From the NCBI GenBank assembly GCA_963678135.1, contig OY782667.1, positions 1,178,001 to 1,242,000 of the forward strand: a stretch of 64,000 bases of DNA, in the 5' to 3' direction. Below the pieces are notes generated by a model. That model made no database searches, was not told the origin of the DNA, and worked only from the letters and a program-made list of their open reading frames with translations. Positions 45,127 through 52,271 of the stretch are shown in pieces. Source of the DNA: JAHJKV01 sp963678135 (GTDB taxonomy: Bacteria; Desulfobacterota; Desulfovibrionia; Desulfovibrionales; Desulfovibrionaceae). The stretch's first letter is position 1. The number at the start of each line of letters is the position of its first letter. A program made the position numbers and the translations under genes.

Positions 45127-45143
45127 GGACAATGGTATTGTCC
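45127..45143. promoter_or_regulatory. Perfect 7-bp inverted repeat in the trxA leader
   Basis: GGACAAT (45127-45133), three bases, and ATTGTCC (45137-45143) form a perfect palindrome in the predicted untranslated leader of trxA, downstream of its promoter. It could be an operator or an RNA hairpin upstream of the ribosome site; there is no T-run, so it is not an ordinary terminator. Confidence 0.5.
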
Positions 45144-45175
45144 CATGTGGCAATGTTTCTTTTTTGTTTTGCATA

Positions 45176-45204
45176 AAGATAGTTACCCCATACTAAAGTG
45201 TCAA
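45176..45204 (-). promoter_or_regulatory. Sigma-70 promoter for trxA-trxB-bamD
   Basis: Reading the minus strand, a perfect TTGACA (45204-45199) is followed by 17 bases and TATCTT (45181-45176). Both spacing and sequence are near consensus. Transcription would start near 45169 and leave a leader of about 90 bases before trxA, containing the palindrome at 45127-45143. Confidence 0.65.
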
Positions 45205-45334
45205 GACAGGTACAAAGACTTTTATGTTAAAAGTTGTAACTCATAGTTTTGTCTACTTATCTTGACTTGATCCTTAAAATCTGGTCTGCATCTTTTGACG
45301 TGACTCAGTTGCGTTTGCAAGGAGAGAGCAAAGA

Positions 45335-45985
45335 GTGCGAGTGGATCCCAAACGTTTACGCGAGCGCATGGTCAGCGATCAGATTGAAGCTGCCGGTATT
45401 AGCGATCATGCGGTTTTAAGTGCTATGCGAAAGGTTCCTAGACATCTGTTTGTAGAAGAAGCCTTGGCTGCTAAGGCCTATTCTGATTTTCCTTTACCTA
45501 TAGGGCGAGGGCAGACCATTTCTCAACCTCTGGTCGTTGCCAAAATGACTGAACTACTGGCTTTACAGCCGGAGATGAAAGTTTTGGAAATTGGCACTGG
45601 CTCAGGATACCAAACAGCTATTTTGGCCAGCATGGGTGCGGATATTTATAGCATAGAGCGAATCCGCACCTTACATTTTCGTGCGCGCGATTTGTTGTTT
45701 GATATGCGATTTTTTAATATTTGGTTTAAGCTTGATGATGGTACCATGGGCTGGCCTGAAGAAGCTCCCTTTGATCGTATCATCGTTACAGCAGGGGGGC
45801 CACGCATACCTGAACCCCTGCTTGCACAGTTGGCAGAAAATGGACGTATGGTCATACCGGTTGGAGATTGTCGACATGAGCAGCGTTTGCTATGTATTGA
45901 AAAGCGTGACGGTCAATTTATACAACGTGATGAAAGTGATGTTTGCTTTGTTGATCTTGTAGGCGAGCATGGTTGGTCAGTTTGA
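45335..45985 (+). CDS. pcm: Protein-L-isoaspartate O-methyltransferase
   Basis: A 216-residue repair enzyme that methylates isoaspartyl residues using S-adenosylmethionine. The SAM motif is VLEIGTGSGYQTAILASMG, the substrate-side segment is FPLPIGRGQTISQP (typical Pcm), and AGGPRIPEPLLAQLAENGRMVIPVG follows the methyltransferase fold. The start is GTG 45335, preceded by AAGGAGAG at eight bases; no ATG fits better. It starts 255 bases from the divergent trxA gene. mrp follows on the same strand after 41 bases. Confidence 0.92.
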   Translation: MRVDPKRLRERMVSDQIEAAGISDHAVLSAMRKVPRHLFVEEALAAKAYSDFPLPIGRGQTISQPLVVAKMTELLALQPEMKVLEIGTGSGYQTAILASMGADIYSIERIRTLHFRARDLLFDMRFFNIWFKLDDGTMGWPEEAPFDRIIVTAGGPRIPEPLLAQLAENGRMVIPVGDCRHEQRLLCIEKRDGQFIQRDESDVCFVDLVGEHGWSV

Positions 45986-46026
45986 TTTTTGCTCAAGCCT
46001 ATTTTTAGTTTATAAAAGGAGAATGT

Positions 46027-46926
46027 ATGAGTTCTTGTTCCGGCGATTTTTGCCCATCTCAACAAAAAGATAATGCACAGTCTCAGACAAGTACTAAGCT
46101 TAAAATTCAAGATGAACTGATTTCTTCTACTCTTGCCCACATTAAATTTAAGATATTTGTTATGAGTGGCAAAGGCGGGGTGGGGAAAAGTTCTATCTCT
46201 GTGAATATAGCTGCAGCCTTGGCAGACATGGGATATGCTGTAGGGCTTTTAGACGTTGATATTCATGGCCCGTCTGTTCCTACCCTGATGGGGCTTTCCG
46301 GGCAACTTGATGTGGATCGTGGCTCGCTGATGCAAGCCAAGCGGTTCAATGATAATTTACATGTGGTCAGTATGGAATCTTTGCTCAAAGATCCGGATCA
46401 AGCTGTGTTGTGGCGCGGTCCAATGAAAACATCTGCCATCCGTCAATTTATTTCTGATGTGCAATGGGGAAATTTGGATTTTCTTGTTGTTGATTCCCCT
46501 CCCGGAACAGGAGACGAACCAATGACTGTACTGAAAACAGTACCTGAAGCACTCTGTGTTGTAGTTACGACACCGCAGGAAGTTTCTTTGGCAGATGTCC
46601 GTAAATCTATAAATTTTTTACAATATGCCAAAGCAAATGTTTTGGGCGTTATTGAAAATATGAGTGGCTTATCTTGCCCACAGTGCGGTGCAAGCATTGA
46701 TTTGTTTAAGAAAGGTGGCGGTCAACAATTAGCAGTAAAGTACGGGCTGGATTTTCTAGGGGCAGTGCCCCTAGACCCTGCAACTGTTGTTGCCGGAGAT
46801 AGAGGTACGCCCGTAGTGTTGTTGGAAGAGGACAGCCCAGCTAAAATTGCTCTGCGTGAGATTGCAGCAAATGTTGCTGCTGCAGCAGAGCGAAGTCTCG
46901 AAGCTGCTTCTTCTATTCATTCTTAA
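46027..46926 (+). CDS. Mrp/ApbC family Fe-S cluster carrier ATPase
   Basis: A 299-residue P-loop ATPase of the Mrp/NBP35 type. The deviant Walker A motif is VMSGKGGVGKSSISVNIAAALA, the switch region is VDSPPGTGDEPMTVLKTV, and the Cys pair that holds a bridging 4Fe-4S cluster is SCPQCG. The N-terminus carries extra cysteines (SCSGDFC), as in NBP35-like members. Such proteins deliver Fe-S clusters to apo-enzymes, which suits an anaerobe rich in Fe-S proteins. pgsA follows after 22 bases. ApbC, Mrp and MinD-like annotations would describe the same thing. Confidence 0.9.
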   Translation: MSSCSGDFCPSQQKDNAQSQTSTKLKIQDELISSTLAHIKFKIFVMSGKGGVGKSSISVNIAAALADMGYAVGLLDVDIHGPSVPTLMGLSGQLDVDRGSLMQAKRFNDNLHVVSMESLLKDPDQAVLWRGPMKTSAIRQFISDVQWGNLDFLVVDSPPGTGDEPMTVLKTVPEALCVVVTTPQEVSLADVRKSINFLQYAKANVLGVIENMSGLSCPQCGASIDLFKKGGGQQLAVKYGLDFLGAVPLDPATVVAGDRGTPVVLLEEDSPAKIALREIAANVAAAAERSLEAASSIHS

Positions 46927-46948
46927 CGATATTTTTTGGAGGGAGAGC

Positions 46949-47515
46949 ATGTCTGCTTTTAATTTACCGAATATTATTACCCTCTCTCGCGTGTTAGCAG
47001 CACCTTTAATTGTGCTGTTTATGTATCTTCCTTGGTACCCCGGAAGTTTTATCAATTGGCTACTACTTCTTTTTTTTACCCTTGCCTGCCTTACAGACCT
47101 TATTGACGGAAAATTAGCCAGAAAGCGGGGGCAAGTTACGGCTATTGGAAAATTTCTTGATCCCTTGGCAGATAAAATTCTTATTGGTTGTGTTTTGATA
47201 ATGCTCGTGCGTGCTGAATTGGCTCCGGCTTGGGTTGTGGCTTGCATTCTTTCACGCGAATTGGCTGTTACCGGAGTTCGAGCAGTTGCCGTGGAACAGG
47301 GGATTGTGATGGCTGCTGATATTTATGGAAAATGGAAAACAACCCTGCAGTGTTTTGCCTGCGGTGCCTTGTTGTTTAATCAATATTTTTTAGGGATACA
47401 TTGGGGGGCAGTAGGCGATATCCTGCTGTATCTATCCTTAATACTTACAGTTTTTTCTGGTTTAAATTATCTGTACAAATTCTATCAAAATTTGTTAGAG
47501 ATGGAGAATGGATAG
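46949..47515 (+). CDS. pgsA: CDP-diacylglycerol--glycerol-3-phosphate 3-phosphatidyltransferase
   Basis: A 188-residue membrane enzyme making phosphatidylglycerol phosphate. The CDP-alcohol phosphotransferase motif is complete: DLIDGKLARKRGQVTAIGKF with LDPLAD (D-G-x2-A-R-x8-G-x3-D-x3-D). The N-terminal NLPNIITLSRVLAAPLIVLFM is typical of PgsA. GGAGGGAG precedes ATG 46949 by a good distance. It supplies phosphatidylglycerol, which is the donor for Lgt encoded elsewhere in this window. Confidence 0.92.
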   Translation: MSAFNLPNIITLSRVLAAPLIVLFMYLPWYPGSFINWLLLLFFTLACLTDLIDGKLARKRGQVTAIGKFLDPLADKILIGCVLIMLVRAELAPAWVVACILSRELAVTGVRAVAVEQGIVMAADIYGKWKTTLQCFACGALLFNQYFLGIHWGAVGDILLYLSLILTVFSGLNYLYKFYQNLLEMENG

Positions 47516-47542
47516 GATTTCTGCACATTGGCATGGGGAAAA

Positions 47543-47821
47543 ATGAGTACTTACAAAGCCAATACAAGTCTTTTACGCATTAGCAATTGTTTAAGAACCA
47601 TTCTGGAACTTGAACCAGAGATTGCGCGTTTAGACTGTGCACAAAGCATGACGGAAGAGTTTAGATACCTGAGGCGTTTTCTTGAAAAAATAGACAGCAT
47701 TGCCTTGTATGAAGAGGACATGGAGCGTGTTGAAGTCGCAACTGCCAAGTTTCTTGAAGAGCTTGAAGGCGTTTTCCACTCTTTAGGCAACACATGTTGT
47801 TGCTCAGGGCAAGTGCAATGA
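47543..47821 (+). CDS. Small hypothetical protein
   Basis: I do not recognise this 92-residue protein. It is mainly helical and acidic (EFRYLRRFLEKIDSIALYEEDMERVEVATAKFLEELE), suggesting a two-helix hairpin, and ends in a cysteine-rich tail NTCCCSGQVQ. It starts at an ATG after GGGGAAAA, 28 bases after pgsA, and its stop is seven bases before the FtsB-like gene. Its place between pgsA and ftsB hints at an envelope or division role, but nothing in the sequence proves it. Confidence 0.6.
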   Translation: MSTYKANTSLLRISNCLRTILELEPEIARLDCAQSMTEEFRYLRRFLEKIDSIALYEEDMERVEVATAKFLEELEGVFHSLGNTCCCSGQVQ

Positions 47822-47828
47822 GGATTAC

Positions 47829-48146
47829 ATGAGCTGGCGTCGTGTTGCGTTTTGGGGATTGCTTCTCGCAAATATTCTTGTACTTGTATCCCTTGTCTGG
47901 GGCAAGCGAGGATTTTTAGCCTATTGGGAGCAGCAGAGTCGTCACGCTACTTTAGTCCACAAACTGGCAGACTTAGACACGAAAGGCGTGTTATTATCTG
48001 CTGAAATACGAGAATGGCTGTCTAATGAGCAATACCGGCAACAAGTCGTGCGAGAAAAAATGAATTATGTGGGCGACAATGAGATTCTGTACGTTTTTCC
48101 CGTGGAGCAGGATCAGTCCACAGCTGACTTGAGGAGTGAACCCTGA
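47829..48146 (+). CDS. FtsB/DivIC-like septum formation protein
   Basis: A 105-residue single-pass membrane protein: helix (about residues 6-24), then a coiled coil (LVHKLADLDTKGVLLSAEIREWLSNEQY) and a short periplasmic C-terminus containing EKMNYVGDNEILYVFP, which matches the FtsB/DivIC pattern of an Arg/Glu-rich heptad region ending in a conserved YxxPxE-like segment. FtsB works with FtsL and FtsQ in divisome assembly. The next gene, a TPR protein, begins one base after its stop region (ATG at 48148). Confidence 0.7.
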   Translation: MSWRRVAFWGLLLANILVLVSLVWGKRGFLAYWEQQSRHATLVHKLADLDTKGVLLSAEIREWLSNEQYRQQVVREKMNYVGDNEILYVFPVEQDQSTADLRSEP

Positions 48147-48147
48147 C

Positions 48148-49005
48148 ATGAGTGAAAAAATCAAATGGTTTGAAGAAGTCATCTCTTTTGAACCCAGTTC
48201 AAGGGTATTTTTTCTTTTAGCAAAGCTTTATGTGGACTCAGGGGACTTAGAAAGTGCAGCGTCTGCATTAGGCCGGGGCTTGGAACGGCACCCTGAGTAT
48301 TTGGAAGCACGAATGCTGTATATTCAAGTGCTTTCTTCATTACAAAGATTTGAAGAAGCCTTTGCACAGCTTGCACAAGTCGTGACTCCTCTTGAAAATT
48401 ATCCTGATTTTTGGAAACTTTGGGCTCAAAGTTTACCCGTGGAAAAACGTGATTTTGCTGTGTACCTTATGCTGGTGCGAGCAGGTTTGCAGGGCGAAAA
48501 TATTTCATGGGCAGATATTATGCTTGAAGGCGTGAATACTTTGGCTGACCGTCTTGTTGGCACATTGCCTGCTACTCAGCCTCGGCCTCAGCAAGAAAGT
48601 GCTCCAAAGATTTTATCCGAAGATTTAAGCCCAGAGCCTGTCCCAGAGTCTGTCTCAGAGCCTCTTATCGAAAAGCACAAAGAAAGCGATGAAGAGCTTT
48701 CTGCAAAGATCGAACAAAATTCTGAACAGCCACGTCATTTATACACAAAAACAATGGCCTCGGTGCTTGCAACGCAAGGAGATTATGAAGGGGCGCTGGA
48801 AATTTATCGTGAACTTCTCTTGTGTACTGATAAGGCCGAAATTGATGCTATTCAGAACCATATAACACGGATAGAAGCTCTTATGCAGGATAAATCTCCT
48901 GAACCTGATCCAGCAGATGCTTTTAGCCGTCACTCAAAAAATAGATTGCTTTCTGTTTTGGACACCCTTGCTTCACGTTTTGAAGCAAGGGTTCAAAACG
49001 TGTAA
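48148..49005 (+). CDS. TPR repeat protein
   Basis: A 285-residue soluble protein with TPRs in the N-terminal half (LAKLYVDSGDLESAASALGRGLERHPEYLEARMLYIQVLSSLQRFEEAFAQL) and another near the C-terminus (TMASVLATQGDYEGALEIYRELL). A Glu/Ser/Pro-rich linker (about residues 150-200) separates them. No signal peptide is seen. I chose ATG 48148 after GAGGAG; a GTG at 48136 is possible. The gene directly follows the FtsB-like gene, consistent with a scaffold role in envelope or division, which is unproven. Confidence 0.72.
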   Translation: MSEKIKWFEEVISFEPSSRVFFLLAKLYVDSGDLESAASALGRGLERHPEYLEARMLYIQVLSSLQRFEEAFAQLAQVVTPLENYPDFWKLWAQSLPVEKRDFAVYLMLVRAGLQGENISWADIMLEGVNTLADRLVGTLPATQPRPQQESAPKILSEDLSPEPVPESVSEPLIEKHKESDEELSAKIEQNSEQPRHLYTKTMASVLATQGDYEGALEIYRELLLCTDKAEIDAIQNHITRIEALMQDKSPEPDPADAFSRHSKNRLLSVLDTLASRFEARVQNV

Positions 49006-49097
49006 TGTGATGAAAATTATTTTTAAGCGTAGTGAATATCATGAAGAATTGTATACATAAAACAAAGCTATGTTGTATTGTCCAAAAGGAGAATAAC

Positions 49098-49868
49098 ATG
49101 CACCGCCTTGGCTTCTTTATACTGCTTGCAGGGCTACTTTTTGTGTGCGCCTCGTGCGCTACTACGATTGAAACGGTTGGAGATTCCTATGGATATGTTT
49201 GGGATACATGGGATCAGGGCGTGTTTATCAAACAGCGTGAGACGCAACTTTCTGGCTTGGATGATGCAAACTTTGAAAAACTTGCATCAATACTGGCTGT
49301 AGTAGATAGCCCTTTGGATTCTCTTGTGCAGTTTGTTGCGGATCAAGATCATTCACCAGACGAGACTTGGACTACTTTGCTGTTTAATAAATATCCATGG
49401 GTTGATTCTATTTTTATTGCTGATGCACAAGGAACAGTCACTGAAAGTTATCCCAGTGACCTTATAAAGAAGGAAGAAATTTCTGTTAATATAAAATCAA
49501 AAAACCGTAAGCCGTTTATCCAAATTGAAGCCAATCCTGTAGGCCAAGAATCCAGACTGTATGTTGGGACGCCGATTTATGGGAATGCGGATTTTCAAGG
49601 CGCTGTCGTTGTGTCCTTTAATCCGCAAGTGTTGTTCACCTTATATTCAGACCCCAAAGAATTGATTATTTCTCAGCCAGGTGGAGGAACATGGACTCCG
49701 CGTGAAGATTTTGACACCAATGCTTTCAGTGCCTTGCCATGGAGAGAAATGCTTGCGGACTCAGTGTGTGGAGAGGTACAGGTTGATGGCGTGTCGTACA
49801 CATGGCTTGTGCGTTATGTTGGCACCACTCCATATCTTTATGCCACACCTTCAGTTGCGCCTGAGTGA
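49098..49868 (+). CDS. Cache-like sensor lipoprotein
   Basis: A 256-residue lipoprotein (lipobox VCASC near residue 19) without further membrane segments or cytoplasmic domains. Residues about 95-200 resemble a Cache/PDC sensor fold: WVDSIFIADAQGTVTESYPSD, a strand pair, then RLYVGTPIYGNADFQGAVVVSFNPQVLFTLY, the usual G-V-V-hydrophobic-hydrophobic strand. Cache domains bind small ligands outside the cytoplasm in sensor kinases and chemoreceptors; here the domain is alone, so it would need a membrane partner. AAAAGGAG precedes the ATG. A short peptide and fbp follow. Confidence 0.65.
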   Translation: MHRLGFFILLAGLLFVCASCATTIETVGDSYGYVWDTWDQGVFIKQRETQLSGLDDANFEKLASILAVVDSPLDSLVQFVADQDHSPDETWTTLLFNKYPWVDSIFIADAQGTVTESYPSDLIKKEEISVNIKSKNRKPFIQIEANPVGQESRLYVGTPIYGNADFQGAVVVSFNPQVLFTLYSDPKELIISQPGGGTWTPREDFDTNAFSALPWREMLADSVCGEVQVDGVSYTWLVRYVGTTPYLYATPSVAPE

Positions 49869-49884
49869 GAATCAGGAAGATGTT

Positions 49885-49941
49885 ATGAATAATTTGCAGT
49901 GTGGAGGTACACACTGTACTGGATGTCCAAGGGAGAGATGA
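49885..49941 (+). CDS. Putative 18-residue cysteine-containing leader peptide of fbp
   Basis: ATG 49885 opens a frame of 18 codons, MNNLQCGGTHCTGCPRER, preceded by AGGAAG at a plausible spacing and ending in TGA at 49939-49941. The GTG start of fbp follows after a single base, and the fbp ribosome site (GGGAGA, 49931-49936) lies within the peptide's last codons, so ribosomes finishing the peptide could restart at fbp. The C-x4-C-x2-C pattern is suggestive of metal binding or redox sensing. It may also be chance; comparative data are needed to decide. Confidence 0.4.
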   Translation: MNNLQCGGTHCTGCPRER

Positions 49942-49942
49942 G

Positions 49943-50965
49943 GTGCCTCAAAAAGTTACAGTTACTGAGCATTTATTGTATAGTCAGTCTCAGGTAAAGG
50001 CGACCGGCAAATTTACCCTTTTATTAAATGAACTTATTATGTCTGCCAAGATTATCACCAGAGAGGTGACTAAGGCAGGCTTGGTCGATGTTTTGGGCTT
50101 TACCGGCGAAATAAATGTTCAGGGTGAAAAAGTAAAAAAGCTTGATGAGTATGCGAATTCCATTCTTATTCATCGATTATCCAGAGCTGGAGTGCTGTGT
50201 GGCATGGCCAGTGAAGAAAACGCTGATATTATAACGATTCCTCGTGGTTTTCCGATTGGTGAGTATGTTCTGATCTTTGATCCTTTGGATGGTTCCTCGA
50301 ATATTGATGTTAATGTTAATATTGGGACAATTTTTTCTATTTACAGAAGGCAAAGTCCAATGGATGAAGACATACGAGAGTCTGATGTTTTACAAGCAGG
50401 CAGTCAGCAGGTTGCTGCCGGCTATATTATGTATGGCACGTCCACGATGCTTGTTTTAACCACGGGCGAAGGGGTGCATGGCTTTACTTTAGATCCATCG
50501 GTTGGAGAATTTTTACTTTCACATCCCAATCTACAAATACCTGACAAGGGTAAAATTTATTCTGTGAACGAGGGACTTTGGAATTATTGGGATGAGCCGA
50601 CACAAGCGGTTGTTAATTATTTTAAGGGCATAGGAAAAGATGCCGAAAGGCCTTGTAGCCATAGATACATAGGCTCTTTAGTGGCTGATTTTCATCGTAG
50701 TTTGATTTATGGCGGTATTTTTATGTACCCTGCCAATCATCGCGATCCGGATAGAGCGCAGGGAAAACTGCGTTTAACATGTGAAGCCAATCCCATGGCC
50801 ATGATCGCAGAGCAAGCCGGTGGTTTGGCCACGGATGGAATAAATCGAATTTTAGATATTGCACCGGAACGCTTACACCAACGGGTTCCCCTATTTGTCG
50901 GCTCTGCTCAGGATGTACAAAAAGTATCTGAAATTTATCAGCAATATGAGGAGCACGGTGTCTGA
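49943..50965 (+). CDS. fbp: Fructose-1,6-bisphosphatase, class I
   Basis: A 340-residue gluconeogenic enzyme. The metal-site motif YVLIFDPLDGSSNIDVNVNIGT (D-P-x-D-G-S) and the C-terminal GKLRLTCEANPMAMIAEQAGG are intact, and the N-terminus KVTVTEHLLYSQ fits the family. The start GTG 49943 is preceded by GGGAGA and gives the normal length; a longer frame to 49901 would run through the leader peptide in another phase. tsaD overlaps its 3' end by 20 bases or fewer. Confidence 0.93.
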   Translation: MPQKVTVTEHLLYSQSQVKATGKFTLLLNELIMSAKIITREVTKAGLVDVLGFTGEINVQGEKVKKLDEYANSILIHRLSRAGVLCGMASEENADIITIPRGFPIGEYVLIFDPLDGSSNIDVNVNIGTIFSIYRRQSPMDEDIRESDVLQAGSQQVAAGYIMYGTSTMLVLTTGEGVHGFTLDPSVGEFLLSHPNLQIPDKGKIYSVNEGLWNYWDEPTQAVVNYFKGIGKDAERPCSHRYIGSLVADFHRSLIYGGIFMYPANHRDPDRAQGKLRLTCEANPMAMIAEQAGGLATDGINRILDIAPERLHQRVPLFVGSAQDVQKVSEIYQQYEEHGV

Positions 50966-52055
50966 ACCGGGCTTGACCTTAGGGATTGAGACTTCCTGTG
51001 ATGAAACAGGAGTCGCGCTTGTCCAAGAGGGGAAATTAGTAGCAGAAAAGCTGGCGACCCAAGCGGATATACACGCCTTGTTTGGTGGGGTCGTGCCTGA
51101 ATTGGCTTCGCGTGAACATCTTCGGCTTTTACCTGCTCTTTTTCGTTCCCTGATGACTGAAACCGGTGTCGTTCCACAAGATATACAAACTGTTGCTGTT
51201 GCTCGTGGTCCTGGATTGCTTGGTTCGCTTTTGGTGGGAGCAAGTTTTGCCAAAGGGCTTGCCTTGGCTACAGGAGCGCGTCTTATCGGCGTTAATCATT
51301 TATACGCTCATTTACTCGCTGCTGGCTTGGAACGCCCCATATCTTTTCCAGCTTTTGGACTTCTTGTTTCAGGTGGTCATACCCATACCTATCGTATTGA
51401 TTCGCCCTTGGAGTTTTGTCTGCTTGGGAAGACTCTGGATGACGCTGCAGGTGAAGCCTTTGATAAAGCTGCCAAGCGTATGAATTTACCATATCCCGGA
51501 GGCAGACTTATTGATGAGCTTGCTCTTGAATATTTAGCGCATTCAGAAGTGGATAAAGCCATGTTCCCACGGGCTTTTATTGATAATGATTCTTTGGATT
51601 TTTCTTTTAGTGGTTTGAAAACTGCGGTCGTCAATTATGTCGATGCCCATCCAAATCTTATTTTATCATCTATGTCTGGTTTAGATGCTTTAGAACGTGA
51701 AACCAGAGCACAAATGGCTTCTGTTTGCGCTGCTTTTAATTGGGCGGTGGCAGATAGTTTGCGTATCAAAGTACAGCGAGCTTTAGAGCATATTGCACAC
51801 AAAGGCCTACCAGTACAAGCTGCGATTGTGGCCGGAGGGGTAGCTGCCAATAGCTTGCTCCGTCATACAATGGCAGAATTAGCCAAGGAATATAAGCTGG
51901 AGCTCATTATGCCAAGTGCTTCCTTGTGTACAGATAATGCAGCAATGATTGCCTATGCCGGATACTTGCTTGCAGGCTTGGGCTGTGCCCATAATCTGGA
52001 TTTAGAGGTTATTCCTCGTGGTCGTACAATTCCACATGATTATTTGATGACTTGA
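50946..52055 (+). CDS. tsaD: tRNA N6-threonylcarbamoyladenosine transferase TsaD
   Basis: A 369-residue ASKHA-fold enzyme that completes t6A at position 37 of ANN-decoding tRNAs with TsaB, TsaC and TsaE. TLGIETSCDETGVALV, the metal-binding VNHLYAHLLAA (H-x3-H), LLVSGGHTHTY, PYPGGRLID and the C-terminal VAGGVAANSLLR are all present. ATG 50946 is given; a GTG at 50958 with GAGGAG four bases upstream is also possible. It overlaps the fbp 3' end. An AT-rich phased region follows its stop. Confidence 0.93.
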   Translation: MRSTVSEPGLTLGIETSCDETGVALVQEGKLVAEKLATQADIHALFGGVVPELASREHLRLLPALFRSLMTETGVVPQDIQTVAVARGPGLLGSLLVGASFAKGLALATGARLIGVNHLYAHLLAAGLERPISFPAFGLLVSGGHTHTYRIDSPLEFCLLGKTLDDAAGEAFDKAAKRMNLPYPGGRLIDELALEYLAHSEVDKAMFPRAFIDNDSLDFSFSGLKTAVVNYVDAHPNLILSSMSGLDALERETRAQMASVCAAFNWAVADSLRIKVQRALEHIAHKGLPVQAAIVAGGVAANSLLRHTMAELAKEYKLELIMPSASLCTDNAAMIAYAGYLLAGLGCAHNLDLEVIPRGRTIPHDYLMT

Positions 52056-52065
52056 TTACTTGTTG

Positions 52066-52200
52066 AAAAATTGTAAAAAATCGTGAAAATCTGTAAAATT
52101 TTGCAAAAAGATGTGAAAATTTATGAAAATCTGTGAAAATTCATAAAAATTTGTAAAAAAACAGTAAAAATTATAAAAAATCTAAAAAATTATTGAAAAA
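52066..52200. repeat. Phased A-tract array (14 A-runs at 10-bp mean spacing)
   Basis: Between tsaD and the M23 peptidase gene, runs of four to seven A residues start at 52066, 52075, 52086, 52095, 52105, 52116, 52126, 52136, 52145, 52155, 52166, 52175, 52184 and 52196. Mean spacing is exactly 10.0 bp, close to one DNA helical turn. Many units approximate a decamer such as TGTGAAAATT. In-phase A-tracts bend DNA, so this stretch should be strongly curved. It fills most of the 216-bp intergenic gap, which holds no gene. The exact role is unknown. Confidence 0.85.
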
Positions 52201-52237
52201 TTAAAAATAAAATTTATGTAATATATTTTCAAAACAA

Positions 52238-52259
52238 GTACATCTTAAAATAACTGTAC
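52238..52259. promoter_or_regulatory. Short inverted repeat upstream of the M23 peptidase gene
   Basis: GTACA (52238-52242) and TGTAC (52255-52259) flank a 12-base AT-rich centre just before the M23 gene start. The spacing would suit a dimeric regulator or a -10 region operator, but five-base arms are short and may be chance. Confidence 0.3.
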
Positions 52260-52271
52260 GGTAATAAAAGT

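Noticed and set aside
52066..52200. CRISPR array or iteron origin in the A-tract region
   Set aside because: Units are 10 bp with no spacers, no cas genes are near, and there is no replication gene; phased A-tracts describe it better.
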